Assembly: GCA_028283655.1 (NCBI GenBank)
Contig: JAPWKE010000003.1
Span: forward strand, 310,001-374,000
Source: Acidobacteriaceae bacterium
GTDB lineage: Bacteria; Acidobacteriota; Terriglobia; Terriglobales; Acidobacteriaceae
Length of the DNA: 64,000 nucleotides
Direction: 5' to 3'
How positions within the stretch are numbered: position 1 is the stretch's first letter; each line of letters begins with the position of its first letter. The notes under the pieces were generated by a model. It made no database searches. It was not told the DNA's origin and worked only from the letters and a program-made list of their open reading frames with translations. The translations under genes and the position numbers were made by a program. Below are positions 1 through 8,550 of this stretch, piece by piece.

Positions 1-170
1 GTCTGGACCTTCGGGGTGAAGAGCTCGGTGTGCGTGACGGTGAGGTCTGCGGTCTTGCGAGGGTTGAAGAAGTAGACGGCCAGAGCGACGAGCGTGAGAA
101 CGATGACTGCGATGATGATCGCCTTGATGGGCGAGCCGGAGCGTTCGGGGGCTAGTTGCAGGTCGGGCAT
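1..170 (-). CDS. N-terminus of a membrane-anchored protein, cut by window edge
   Basis: Reading leftwards from an ATG at 168-170, an open frame runs to the window start and gives 56 residues. It opens with a short hydrophilic stretch (MPDLQLAPERSGSP). A single strongly hydrophobic segment follows at about residues 18-35 (AIIIAVIVLTLVALAVYFF), then a polar tail (NPRKTADLTVTH). This is the layout of a signal-anchor protein with its C-terminal domain outside the cytoplasm. The function cannot be told from this fragment. It lies downstream of the polX-like gene on the same strand. Confidence 0.6.
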   Translation of the reverse strand, partial: MPDLQLAPERSGSPIKAIIIAVIVLTLVALAVYFFNPRKTADLTVTHTELFTPKVQ

Positions 171-257
171 TCTGGGCTTCCTTGGTGATGGACGTACGGG
201 CTAAAGCTGTTCGCGAGGCTGCTGTAGTTGAGCGGCTTCATGGCGGCTTCATGGCGT

Positions 258-2096
258 CTACGGGCGTGGGCGCAGGGAGGCGAGGAAGGCCTCGACCGGC
301 TGCGTGTTGATGAGGTCGGCGGCGGTGAGCCAGGCGCGGCGAAGCTGCACGATGCCGTTGTCGATCTGGTCGAGTTCGTCGACGGAGTGGGCGTCAGTGT
401 TGACGATGATCTTGCAGCCAAGTTCCCTGGCCTGGCGGAGTTGCAGGTCGCTGAGGTCGGAGCGAGCGGGGTTGGAGTTGTGCTCGACGGCGATGCCGTA
501 TTTTGCGGCTGCGGTGAGCATCTGCACGACGTCCACCTTGTATGGATCGCGCTTGAGCACCTTGCGGCCGGTGGGGTGGCCGAGGATCTGGATGTAGGGG
601 TTTTCGCAGGCTCGGAGAACTCGCGCGGTGACTTCCTCGGGCGTCTGGTTGAAGCCGGAGTGGACGCTGGCGACGACGATGTCGAGCTGCGCGAGTGTGT
701 CGTCTTCGAGGTCCATGGAGCCGTCGAGGAGGATATCGCACTCGCAGCCGGCGAGGAGGCGGAAGGGGGCAGTGGGCTCCGGGTTCAGCGGCTCACCGGC
801 GTTCTGGCGAGCGTGGAAGCGGTCCCACTGCGGGCCGCGTCTGGCGGCGAACTCTTCGGCGAGGCGGTCGCTTTCGGCGCGGATGCGGGCGGCGTGCGCG
901 AGGGCGCGCTTGTCGTCCATGCCGCCGGTCATGGTGAGGAGCTTCGAGTGGTCGGTGATGGCGATGTACTCGAGGCCGCGAGCGATGGCGGCTTCAGCCA
1001 TCTCGCGGATAGAGTTCGAGCCGTCGCTTTCGGTGGTGTGCATGTGCAGGTCGCCGCGAATGTCGGAGCGGACGATAAGCTGCGGGAGTGTGTGGCTGGC
1101 GGCGGCTTCGAGCTCGCCGCTGTTCTCGCGCATCTCGGGCGCGATGTAGTCGAGGTCGAGCGCGTTGTAAATCTCTTCTTCGCTGGCGGCGGCGATGATC
1201 TTGTTGTCTTCGAGGCGCATGAGCGCGTACTCGCTGAGCGTGTAGCCGCGTTTGATGGCTCGCTGACGCAGGGCGACGTTGTGGTGCTTGGAGCCGGTGA
1301 AGTACTGCAGCGCGGCGCCGTAGCTGGCGCGCGGCAGGAGGCGGACGTCGACCTGCAGGCCGTTGCGTAGATTGAAGCTGACCTTGTTCTGCCCACGGGC
1401 GATGAGCTTGTCGATGAGCGGGAGCGTGGCGACATGCTCGACTGCGGCGGCGACCACGTCCGGCTCGCAGGCCGGGCCGGTGACGAGGAGGTCGAGGTCA
1501 CCGACGCTTTCCTTGCCGCGGCGCAGGGAGCCTGCGGGAGTGATGGTCTCGATGCCGGGAAATTGACGGATGAGTTCGCTGACGCGCTCGGCGTGGTTGC
1601 GGGCGTCGTCGATGCGGAAGCGCGAGGCGTTGCGGCGGTAGTCTTCGATGCCTTTGAGCAGCTTGTCGGTGAACTTCTGGCCCATGCGCGGGAGCGTGAG
1701 CAGGTCGCCGCGTTTGGCGGCCTCTTCGAGCTGATCGACGTTCTGGATGCCCATGGCGGAGTGGACGAGGGCGACGGTCTTGGGGCCCATGCCGGGGAGG
1801 CGGAGGATCTCGAGCATGGAGGCGCTGTATTTGGTCAGCAACTCGTCGCGCAGGGGCATGGAGCCGGTGGTGACGAGGTCGCGGATGTTGGCGGCCATGC
1901 CTTTGCCGATGCCGGGGATCGCGAGCAGCGCCTTGGGATCCGCGTCGGGTGTGACGAGGGTTTCGAGCGGCGTCGTTTGCTGCTCGACGGTCTCGGCGGC
2001 ACGCCGATAGGAGCGGATGCGGAAGGGATCGGCTGCGTCGATTTCGAGCAGCGAGGCGGTTTCGTCGAGCAGGCGGGCGAGGGTGATGTTATCCAT
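258..2096 (-). CDS. polX: DNA polymerase X family protein with PHP domain
   Basis: 612 aa, cytoplasmic; the family is linked to base-excision or gap repair. From the N-terminus, two helix-hairpin-helix segments are seen (GIGKG near 62-66, GMGPKTV near 102-108). The nucleotidyltransferase palm follows, with GSLRRGKE at 189-196 and GDLD at 199-202, the Mg-binding acidic pair. From about residue 355 comes a PHP phosphoesterase domain with DLHMHTTESDG and AITDHSK, matching the 3'-exonuclease/phosphatase domain of bacterial PolX. The frame stays open 37 codons further upstream, but MDNITLARLLDE is the conserved family start and avoids overlap with the cold-shock gene. Length is normal for the PHP-fused bacterial form. 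Confidence 0.93.
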   Translation of the reverse strand: MDNITLARLLDETASLLEIDAADPFRIRSYRRAAETVEQQTTPLETLVTPDADPKALLAIPGIGKGMAANIRDLVTTGSMPLRDELLTKYSASMLEILRLPGMGPKTVALVHSAMGIQNVDQLEEAAKRGDLLTLPRMGQKFTDKLLKGIEDYRRNASRFRIDDARNHAERVSELIRQFPGIETITPAGSLRRGKESVGDLDLLVTGPACEPDVVAAAVEHVATLPLIDKLIARGQNKVSFNLRNGLQVDVRLLPRASYGAALQYFTGSKHHNVALRQRAIKRGYTLSEYALMRLEDNKIIAAASEEEIYNALDLDYIAPEMRENSGELEAAASHTLPQLIVRSDIRGDLHMHTTESDGSNSIREMAEAAIARGLEYIAITDHSKLLTMTGGMDDKRALAHAARIRAESDRLAEEFAARRGPQWDRFHARQNAGEPLNPEPTAPFRLLAGCECDILLDGSMDLEDDTLAQLDIVVASVHSGFNQTPEEVTARVLRACENPYIQILGHPTGRKVLKRDPYKVDVVQMLTAAAKYGIAVEHNSNPARSDLSDLQLRQARELGCKIIVNTDAHSVDELDQIDNGIVQLRRAWLTAADLINTQPVEAFLASLRPRP

Positions 2097-2203
2097 GGCA
2101 GGGCAGGCACGGCGGCAAGAGCAGAAGCCCGGCGGCGGCGCATCCTGTGATTGTAGGATGCCCGGGCCGGGCTTCGTTGAGCGTGTCGCTGTTTCGTCGA
2201 GGG

Positions 2204-2419
2204 TCAAGCCTGTTTGAGAATCGTGACGTTGTCAGCCTGTGGTCCTTTGTCTCCCTGAATGATGTCGAACTCTACCTCGTCCCCTTCTTTGAGGCCGCGG
2301 TATCCATCCATCTGGATAGAGCTGTAGTGAACGAAGACGTCTGTGCCATCTGGACGTCCCAGGAAGCCGAAGCCTTTTGCGTTGTTGAACCACTTCACGG
2401 TGCCTTTGTACTGAGCCAT
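2204..2419 (-). CDS. cold-shock domain protein
   Basis: 71 aa single cold-shock domain (OB fold) that binds single-stranded RNA and DNA. RNP1 (KGFGFLGR) and RNP2 (VFVHYSS) are both present, and it starts [19 protein letters not shown]. The Arg/Asp pattern in RNP1 (FLGRPDGTD) is typical of Acidobacteriota Csp proteins. It stands alone with a leader of about 100 nt, as expected for post-transcriptionally regulated csp genes. Confidence 0.96.
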   Translation of the reverse strand: MAQYKGTVKWFNNAKGFGFLGRPDGTDVFVHYSSIQMDGYRGLKEGDEVEFDIIQGDKGPQADNVTILKQA

Positions 2420-2519
2420 ACGGTGCTATCTGTCCCGTCCTGCTTGGTTTGAGTAGCGAATACGTGTCGTGCTCTGCTGGTTTTCGCCGTACTAAAAGAG
2501 ACGGTGTTTGAGAGAGTTA

Positions 2520-2549
2520 CGGATAGATGAAGAGGCTGCCGTTCGTCAA
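2520..2549 (-). promoter_or_regulatory. probable sigma-70 promoter of the cold-shock gene
   Basis: Reading the minus strand, TTGACG (2544-2549) and TATCCG (2520-2525) are separated by 18 bp. This places transcription start near 2512 and gives a leader of roughly 90 nt before the start codon at 2419. Confidence 0.45.
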
Positions 2550-2585
2550 AGTAATTTTGCTGTGAGTGAAAAATTGTTGGTAACG

Positions 2586-3248
2586 TTACTTTTTTCGCTT
2601 GGCGGGCTGGAGTGAAGCGTAGAGCAGGACACCTATGAGGGTTTTGCCGTCGTGGATTTTGCCCGCATGGATGAGGCGCATGACTTCGCTGAGCGGCGTC
2701 ATGTGCAGCTCGATCTTCTCGTCTTCCTCGGGAGTGGCCTGGCCGAGCGTGAGGTCTTCGGCGAGCAGGATGTGCATGGCTTCAGAAAGGAAGCCGGGGC
2801 TGGCGAAGTACTTGGTGTGAACTGTCCACTTTTTGGCGCGGTAGCCGGTCTCTTCGATGAGTTCGCGTTTGGCGGCAGGGATTAGCTTTTCGCCCTTTTC
2901 GATGCGGCCGGCGGGTAGTTCGAGCAGGAACTGGTCGGCAGCGTGGCGGTACTGGCGAATGAGCAGGATGCCGGGGTCTTTGGGATTGGATTTGGTGTCG
3001 ACGGCGAGGATAACGACGGAGCCGTTGTGGCGGATGACGTCGCGTGTGGCATGGACGCCGCCGGGTTCGGTGACTTCGTCCTGCGTGACCCAGAAGACTC
3101 TGCCCTGGTAGACGGTCTTGCTGGCGAGTACTTTGGCTTTGCCGCGCAGCGTTTTTCCGGCAAGCGGCTTGTCGGCAGCGGTGACTTTGGCGGGTTTGCT
3201 GGTGGCTTTCTTCGACGGTTTGGCGGCTGTTTTGACGACTTTCGGCAT
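2586..3248 (-). CDS. NUDIX hydrolase, ADP-ribose pyrophosphatase type
   Basis: 220 aa cytoplasmic hydrolase, probably cleaving ADP-ribose or a related nucleotide sugar. The complete NUDIX box is visible: GRIEKGE, seven residues, then RELIEETGY (G-x5-E-x7-REU-x-EE-x-GU). The first ~45 residues form a Lys/Ala/Pro-rich basic tail (AKPSKKATSKPAKVTAADK), a common disordered extension in high-GC soil bacteria. The start MPKVVKTAAKPSKK at 3248 is chosen over an upstream in-frame codon because the extra residues look like non-coding sequence. The gene is divergent from bshC. Confidence 0.9.
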   Translation of the reverse strand: MPKVVKTAAKPSKKATSKPAKVTAADKPLAGKTLRGKAKVLASKTVYQGRVFWVTQDEVTEPGGVHATRDVIRHNGSVVILAVDTKSNPKDPGILLIRQYRHAADQFLLELPAGRIEKGEKLIPAAKRELIEETGYRAKKWTVHTKYFASPGFLSEAMHILLAEDLTLGQATPEEDEKIELHMTPLSEVMRLIHAGKIHDGKTLIGVLLYASLQPAKRKK

Positions 3249-3345
3249 GGCTTCTAACGTACACGAGGCGGGTGGGCCGTGAATTGTTCGCAACGTGATG
3301 CTTCGATCTGCATCCAAATATCGTCAAGGTGAGAAACTGTATACG

Positions 3346-4977
3346 ATGAACGCCGAATGCTTCCCTATATCGACGCTGCCAGGAACGAGCGCGCTTTTCC
3401 GCGCCTTCTGCGAGGGTGCGCCTGCGGAGGCAGCGGCATCGCTGGCGAAGTGGTACCCGGCTGATCCGTTTCACATGGGCTGGGCGGCGAAGTCGCCGGA
3501 GTTGCCCGTGGGGCATCGCGAGGGCCTGGCTGATGTGCTGAAGGCGCAGGCTGAGGCCTTTGGCGCTGGCGTGGCCACGTTCGAAAATATTGAGAAGCTG
3601 CGCAAGGGCGCGGCTGCGGTCGTGACCGGGCAGCAGGTGGGCCTGTTTGGCGGACCGTTGCTGACGCTGCTGAAGGCCGCGACGGCTGTTCGCAAGGCCA
3701 AGGACGCTACCGAAGCGACAGGTCGCGAGCATGTGCCGGTGTTCTGGCTGGCGAGCGAAGATCATGACCTGGCGGAAGTCGACCAGGTGGCGTTGTTATC
3801 GAAGACCGCTGTCGAGAAACTGGAGCTTGGCCTGAAGGCAGAGCGTCCGGTGCCGGTGGGGGGGCTGCCGATTGACGCTGCGGGGACGCTGGACAATCTT
3901 CTGGATTACGCTTGCGACCTGTTTGCGTGGGGGCCGTTTGCGGATACGCTGCGCGAGTCCTACGCTGCGGGTGAGACGCTGGCTTCGTCGTTTGGCAAGC
4001 TGATGACGCGGGTCTTTGCAGATTTCGGTTTGATTGTGATGGATGCGGCGTCGCGTGAGTTTCATGCCCTGGGCGCGAGTGCTTTGCGCGGCGCGATTGA
4101 AGAAGCCGAGGCGCTGGAAGAGGCGTTATTCGCTCGCTCTGCGGAGCTGGAAGCGAAGGGATTTCATGCCCAGGTGCTGGTGTCGAAGGGGCAGTCACTG
4201 CTGTTCCTGATCGACGCAGAGACCGGTGCGCGCCAGGCGCTGAAGCGGATGGCGGATGGCGAGTGGAAGGCTGGAGCAAGGACGCTGACGACGGCGGAGC
4301 TGCTGGCAGTTCTCGAAGCCGAGCCAGAGCGCATCAGCCCGAATGCTTTGTTGCGTCCGGTGTTTCAGGACACGATTCTGCCGACGGCGGCTTATGTTGG
4401 TGGACCGGCTGAGGTCGCGTACTTTGCGCAGTCGGCGGTGGTGTACGAGCGGTTGCTCGGCCGCATTACGCCGGTGCTGCCGCGGTTGTCGGCGACGCTG
4501 ATCGAGCCTGCGATTGGGCAGGTGATGCAGCAGCACGAGGTTGCCGTGCAGCAGGTGTGGGCCGCGAAGACGGTGGACGAACTCGCGCTGCGGTTAGGTG
4601 CGCGTGCGTTGCCGATTGAGGCCAAGCGCAAGCTGGCTGCGGTGGGCAATGCGATGGATACGGAGCTATCTGCGCTGACGGAGTACGCTGAAAGTCTGAG
4701 CGCGGAGCTGGGTAAGGCTGCAGGAGTGAGCGCGAGCAAGATGCGGTACCAGATGAATCGTCTGCGGCGAATGGCGGCTCAGTATGAGCTGCAGCGTGAG
4801 GCTTCGCTGCGCAAGCATGCGACGGCGATCATGCTGAACATTCTGCCGGATGGGCATTTGCAGGAGCGCTGGCTGGGCGGTGCGTGGTATCTCGCCAAGG
4901 ATGATGGCTCGCTGGTGCAGTCGCTGGTGGAGCATGCCGGGCTGGAGTGTCCGGGGCATCGGGTGTTGTTTCTGTAA
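3346..4977 (+). CDS. bshC: bacillithiol biosynthesis cysteine-adding enzyme BshC
   Basis: 543 aa, the full family length. BshC is the last step of bacillithiol synthesis, adding cysteine to glucosaminyl malate. Features seen are the N-terminal TALFRAFC-like start, VTGQQVGLFGGPLLTL near residue 90, and VFWLASEDHDLAEVDQV near 130, the hallmark of the nucleotidyltransferase-like core. GGPAEVAYFAQ follows, with a long C-terminal helical coiled-coil. The start MNAECFPISTLPG is preferred over an in-frame ATG 17 codons upstream. bshA and bshB are not in this window, which is normal for Acidobacteriota. Bacillithiol may serve the thiol-dependent arsenate reductases encoded later (inference). Confidence 0.95.
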   Translation: MNAECFPISTLPGTSALFRAFCEGAPAEAAASLAKWYPADPFHMGWAAKSPELPVGHREGLADVLKAQAEAFGAGVATFENIEKLRKGAAAVVTGQQVGLFGGPLLTLLKAATAVRKAKDATEATGREHVPVFWLASEDHDLAEVDQVALLSKTAVEKLELGLKAERPVPVGGLPIDAAGTLDNLLDYACDLFAWGPFADTLRESYAAGETLASSFGKLMTRVFADFGLIVMDAASREFHALGASALRGAIEEAEALEEALFARSAELEAKGFHAQVLVSKGQSLLFLIDAETGARQALKRMADGEWKAGARTLTTAELLAVLEAEPERISPNALLRPVFQDTILPTAAYVGGPAEVAYFAQSAVVYERLLGRITPVLPRLSATLIEPAIGQVMQQHEVAVQQVWAAKTVDELALRLGARALPIEAKRKLAAVGNAMDTELSALTEYAESLSAELGKAAGVSASKMRYQMNRLRRMAAQYELQREASLRKHATAIMLNILPDGHLQERWLGGAWYLAKDDGSLVQSLVEHAGLECPGHRVLFL

Positions 4978-5098
4978 GCAAGTGCAGGCTTGGAGACAAG
5001 CAGGTTCGTTACTGCGTTCGGAATGACAAGTTCTTGTGAACAGGATGGATGGAACTTCCTGTGCAGGGCTGCGTATTGCATTGTGTGAGGTGAGCGTT

Positions 5099-5332
5099 AT
5101 GCACGCACTATTTGCAATTTGTCTGTTGCCGTTTGGAGCGATCCACTTTCTTCCGACCATCATTGCGCTGCTGCGCGATACGCGGGGCAAGTTTGGCATC
5201 TTCATGATCAATCTCTTCTTTGGCTGGACCGTGATTGGCTGGGTGATTGCGTTGTTTCTGGCTCTGCGGAATGAGCCGCGCTGGACGCGGGCTTATGCGT
5301 ATGCTCCGGCAGGCTACTCGCGTCGGTACTAA
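5099..5332 (+). CDS. superinfection-immunity-like small membrane protein
   Basis: 77 aa with two hydrophobic segments: MHALFAICLLPFGAIHFLP and, further on, FFGWTVIGWVIALFLAL. Between them is RDTRGKFGIFMINL. The pattern 'P..ia..R...~~~~i..~NlflGWT.iGWv.AL.wA' matches the small membrane family that includes phage T4 Imm-like superinfection immunity proteins. Such genes are common in bacterial chromosomes with no known phage role. A GGTGAG sequence 6-11 bases before ATG 5099 supports this start over the upstream one. Confidence 0.75.
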   Translation: MHALFAICLLPFGAIHFLPTIIALLRDTRGKFGIFMINLFFGWTVIGWVIALFLALRNEPRWTRAYAYAPAGYSRRY

Positions 5333-5355
5333 AATGTCCTTCGAGGTGTTTTGCG

Positions 5356-5664
5356 ATGGGACTGAGCGACCAGCCGTTTGAAGTGATGTGCCCCGATTGT
5401 GGCGGCATGTTGAAGATTGATCCGGTAAGCCGTTCGGTGATCTCGCATACGGCCGCTCCACGCAAGAAGACGTTTGAAGACTTTGGCGCTGCGGCACGAG
5501 CGTTGAAGGAGCAGGATGCGCGGCGCGAGTCGCTGTTCGCGCAGTCCGTGAACGCCGAGAAGAACAAGGAAGACCTGATGGCGAAGAAGTTTGCCGAAGC
5601 CGTGAAGAAGGCTAAAGAGTCTCCGATGACCGGCAAGCCGCTGCGAGAGTTTGATCTGGATTAG
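5356..5664 (+). CDS. small protein with one CPDC zinc-ribbon knuckle
   Basis: 102 aa. The N-terminus carries one CxxC knuckle (MCPDCGGMLKIDP), followed by a charged, helical and probably coiled-coil body rich in Lys, Glu and Ala. The second CxxC of a full zinc ribbon is absent, so metal binding might need a dimer. It starts 24 bases after the preceding membrane-protein gene and may be co-transcribed with it. The family is not recognised. Confidence 0.7.
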   Translation: MGLSDQPFEVMCPDCGGMLKIDPVSRSVISHTAAPRKKTFEDFGAAARALKEQDARRESLFAQSVNAEKNKEDLMAKKFAEAVKKAKESPMTGKPLREFDLD

Positions 5665-5783
5665 TTCGACCAGGCGTGAAAAGCCCTAACGTGGCGTGCG
5701 CAAAGTTTTGCACGCGAAGTACGCGAAGGAGTTACGGCTGTTGGGATGTTGATGCCTTGCTTCGTTGTTGAACATGAAATTGG

Positions 5784-5812
5784 AAACGGCCGAGGCAATT
5801 GCCTTGGCCGTT
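5784..5812. terminator. bidirectional hairpin terminator
   Basis: AACGGCCGAGGCAA is followed directly by TTGCCTTGGCCGTT. This is a near-perfect inverted repeat (one G-U) flanked by A-rich and T-rich tracts. It sits between the convergent 5356-5664 gene and the phospholipase D-like gene. Confidence 0.75.
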
Positions 5813-5836
5813 TTGTTGTTGTTTGCCGGAGCGGTT

Positions 5837-6823
5837 TTATGCCGTAGGAACCCAGACGGTGGAGTTGGCATAGTCGGTCAGCAGGACGCCGTTGAACTTC
5901 GTGACGAGCGCTGAGGTGGCCATGACGATGCCAAGCTCACGGTTCTCTTTGAGCGAGGCGGTGGAGTAGTTTTCTGAGCCACAGAAGACTTTCTGGTCGC
6001 CGCTGTAACCTGCGTCGGCGATGGTCACCTTGGCGTGGATGTAGAGCGTAGAAGAGTTGTCCTTGAAGACGTGAACATTAACGCCGGCGGCTGCGAGCGC
6101 GTTGAACTCCGAGGCGTAGTCGTTGTCGTCATTGGTCATGATGAGCTTGACGACGACACCGCGTGCTGCGGCCGCTTCAAGGGCCTTGACGATGTCGGAG
6201 GCGCTGATCTCTTCGGATTCAACGGTCAGGGTGTATTCGGCGTTGTTGATGATGGCGAGCAGATCGGCATCCGAGTCCGTTGGGGACCAGATGAGCGAGT
6301 AGGCCTTGCTCGGTGTCCAGGCGGTGTCGGTGAAGTCTTTGTTGAAGGTGGCTTCAATGGCCGAGACATTGCTGGAGTTGGTGTCGAGCACGCCGAAGTC
6401 GCGGGTGTCGGAGTAGTACTCGCTGGTGAGATTTGCGCTGAGGATCAGTGCCGAGGCTTTGTCGACGATGATCGTTTTCTGGTGGGTCGCATGATACGTC
6501 GTGTTAGCCCAATGGACGGAGATGCCAGCGGCCGTGAGCGTGTTGTAGGCGGGGGTGTTCTTCGTCTTCTCGAGGTTCTGATCAAGAATGACGCGTACGA
6601 CGACGCCTTTGGCTTCGAGTGCTATCAGATCGTTGACGGCGGTCGTATCGACGAGCTCGTACATGGTCATGTCGAGCGTTTTGGTGGCGGAGTTGATGTA
6701 GGTGTAGACAGGCGTGAAGCCGTCATCGGGGAAGGTGTAGATGGTTTGGGCTTTCGCGGAAACAACGGACAACAACGCCACGAAGGAAGACAGCAGGGCA
6801 GTGCGGAACGGCTTGCGTTTCAC
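5837..6823 (-). CDS. secreted phospholipase D-like protein
   Basis: 328 aa with an N-terminal signal peptide ending near AKAQ (MKRKPFRTALLSSFVALLS...). Two PLD repeats follow. The first has HQKTIIVDKASALILSANLT and the second has HAKVTIADAGYSGDQKVFCG followed by GSENYS. Both keep H-x-K, and the Asp lies 5-6 residues later, so both half-sites look usable. These secreted single-chain PLD proteins cleave phosphodiester bonds in lipids or nucleic acid; the substrate is unknown. The gene stands alone between two hairpins. Confidence 0.85.
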   Translation of the reverse strand: MKRKPFRTALLSSFVALLSVVSAKAQTIYTFPDDGFTPVYTYINSATKTLDMTMYELVDTTAVNDLIALEAKGVVVRVILDQNLEKTKNTPAYNTLTAAGISVHWANTTYHATHQKTIIVDKASALILSANLTSEYYSDTRDFGVLDTNSSNVSAIEATFNKDFTDTAWTPSKAYSLIWSPTDSDADLLAIINNAEYTLTVESEEISASDIVKALEAAAARGVVVKLIMTNDDNDYASEFNALAAAGVNVHVFKDNSSTLYIHAKVTIADAGYSGDQKVFCGSENYSTASLKENRELGIVMATSALVTKFNGVLLTDYANSTVWVPTA

Positions 6824-6933
6824 TAGGGACCTCTTGAACTCTTTTTGAGATTTGGGTCTTGCCTGAATCTGCTCAAAGAGTCGCGGAGGTTCCCGTGGAA
6901 CCGCAAGTGATTTCTTGAAGCTGCCCTACGGCT

Positions 6934-6962
6934 TTTGGGGCAGGTGTTATGCCTGCCCCAAA
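6934..6962. terminator. hairpin after zwf
   Basis: An 11-bp perfect stem, TTTGGGGCAGG and CCTGCCCCAAA, around a 7-nt loop starts four bases past the zwf stop codon. The T-run on the zwf strand is weak, so it may pause or stabilise the 3' end rather than act as a classic terminator. Confidence 0.5.
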
Positions 6963-6965
6963 GTC

Positions 6966-8384
6966 CTAGCGGCTCTTGTTACGCGGAAGAAAATCGAAGT
7001 TATCCGGATGTTCGGCCATGGGTTCGGCCCAGCCACCGGGAGGGTCGACGATGCCGTTGGTTTCGACAGGGCCCCAGGTCTGGGGCTGGTACTCGAAGAG
7101 CGGCGTATCCATTTTGAGGACCGGATCGACGATACGCCAAGCCTCTTCGACGTAGTCCTGACGAGCGAAGAGCATGGGGTCGCCTGCCATGGCGTCGGTG
7201 AGCACGCGCTCGTAGGGGTCAACCTCGTCGGCGCGAGCGTGGCGGCTGGCGAGGAGTTCAACGGATTCACGCGGGTCGCCTGTCTTCTGCGGTGCTACGG
7301 CCACGGCAATAGCGACGGCGATCTCCGGGCTGAGGCGGAAGCGGACGTGGTTTTGCGGCGAGCACTGCGGCGTGGCTTCAACGTCCGGCGAAGGACGGAA
7401 TCGGACGACGATCTCCATGCAGGTGGTGGGCAGGTTTTTGCCCGCGCGGATGTAGAAGGGAACGCCCTTCCAGCGCCAGTTATCGACGCTTAGCTTGAGT
7501 GCGGCGAAGGTTTCGACCTTGGAGTCTGCTTTGACACCGGGTTCCTGGCGGTAGCCGACGAACTGTCCACGTACCAAATGGCCTGCTTCAATGGCAGGGA
7601 TGGCCTTGAGGACCTTCACCTTCTCATCTCGAAGGCTCTCGCTGTCAAAGCGTGCAGGTGGCTCCATGGCGAGGTTGCAGAGCACCTGGAAGACGTGGTT
7701 CTGGATGACGTCACGGATGGCTCCGGTAGCGTCGTAGAAGACGCCGCGGCCCTGGATGCCGAAGTTCTCGGCCATGAGGATCTGCACGCTCTCGATATGG
7801 TCGCGGTTCCACTGGGACTCGAAGAGCGCGTTGGAGAAGCGGAAGCCGACCATGTTGCTGACGGAGTTCTTCGCGAGGTAGTGGTCGATGCGGAAGATGG
7901 CGGATTCGTCGAAGGCCGTGTGCAGGATGCGATTGAGTTCCTGTGCAGACGCGAGGTCATGGCCGAAGGGCTTTTCCACGATGATGCGAGCACCTTCTGC
8001 TGAGCCCGACTTTACGAGCTGCTCGACCACCATTTCAAAGAGAACCGGGGGGATGGCGAGGTAGTGTGCAGGATGCTTGGCGTCGCCGAGTTCGCGGCGA
8101 ACGGCCTGGAAGGTCGCGTCGTCGGAGTAGTCCCCGTCCACATAGCGGAAGAGGCTTTCAAGCTTTGGCCATGCTTCTGCGTCGAGGCCGCCGTGCTTTT
8201 CGAGCGAATCCTTCGCGCGGTCCTTGAGCTGGTCGAGCGTCCATCCGGCCTTTGCGACACCGATGACAGGAACGTTCAGCTTGCCGTGCTTCACCATCGC
8301 CTGCAGGGCGGGGAAGATCTTCTTATACGCTAGATCGCCGGTTGCTCCGAAAAAGACCAGCGCGTCAGACTGAGCAGTTGCCAC
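6966..8384 (-). CDS. zwf: glucose-6-phosphate 1-dehydrogenase
   Basis: 472 aa. It oxidises glucose-6-phosphate to 6-phosphogluconolactone with NADP, the entry to the oxidative pentose phosphate pathway. The Rossmann motif GATGDLAYKKIFPAL lies at the N-terminus. The substrate/catalytic signature RIDHYLAKNSVSN near residue 185 contains the catalytic His. EKPFGHD and RWKGVPFYIRAGK are also present. Length is normal. It is a single gene bounded by a hairpin at each end. Confidence 0.96.
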   Translation of the reverse strand: MATAQSDALVFFGATGDLAYKKIFPALQAMVKHGKLNVPVIGVAKAGWTLDQLKDRAKDSLEKHGGLDAEAWPKLESLFRYVDGDYSDDATFQAVRRELGDAKHPAHYLAIPPVLFEMVVEQLVKSGSAEGARIIVEKPFGHDLASAQELNRILHTAFDESAIFRIDHYLAKNSVSNMVGFRFSNALFESQWNRDHIESVQILMAENFGIQGRGVFYDATGAIRDVIQNHVFQVLCNLAMEPPARFDSESLRDEKVKVLKAIPAIEAGHLVRGQFVGYRQEPGVKADSKVETFAALKLSVDNWRWKGVPFYIRAGKNLPTTCMEIVVRFRPSPDVEATPQCSPQNHVRFRLSPEIAVAIAVAVAPQKTGDPRESVELLASRHARADEVDPYERVLTDAMAGDPMLFARQDYVEEAWRIVDPVLKMDTPLFEYQPQTWGPVETNGIVDPPGGWAEPMAEHPDNFDFLPRNKSR

Positions 8385-8481
8385 AGGTTGTAACCCTCCA
8401 CTTGTGTGATGCAGGAAGCGGTCCGATGGACTCTCTTCCCTTTACTAGTGTGCAGCAGCAAAAGACGATCGGTGAGAAAGT

Positions 8482-8534
8482 ACATACAAAAAGGCTCCGT
8501 GCGATGTGATCGCGACGGAGCCTTTTTTGTATGT
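8482..8534. terminator. strong bidirectional terminator of the RND operon
   Basis: ACATACAAAAAGGCTCCGT (8482-8500) is complementary to ACGGAGCCTTTTTTGTATGT (8515-8534). A GC stem of 8 bp has A/T tracts on both sides. It follows the outer-membrane factor gene and stops read-through toward zwf. Confidence 0.85.
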
Positions 8535-8550
8535 TGTTCGAGTTGAAGGT

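Noticed and set aside
228-1370. Long open frame on the plus strand opposite polX
   Set aside because: It is the antisense image of a clear PolX/PHP coding sequence in high-GC DNA, with no ribosome site or motif.
8482-8534. Large inverted repeat as a possible regulatory RNA
   Set aside because: GC stem with A and T tracts directly after an operon end is a standard bidirectional terminator.
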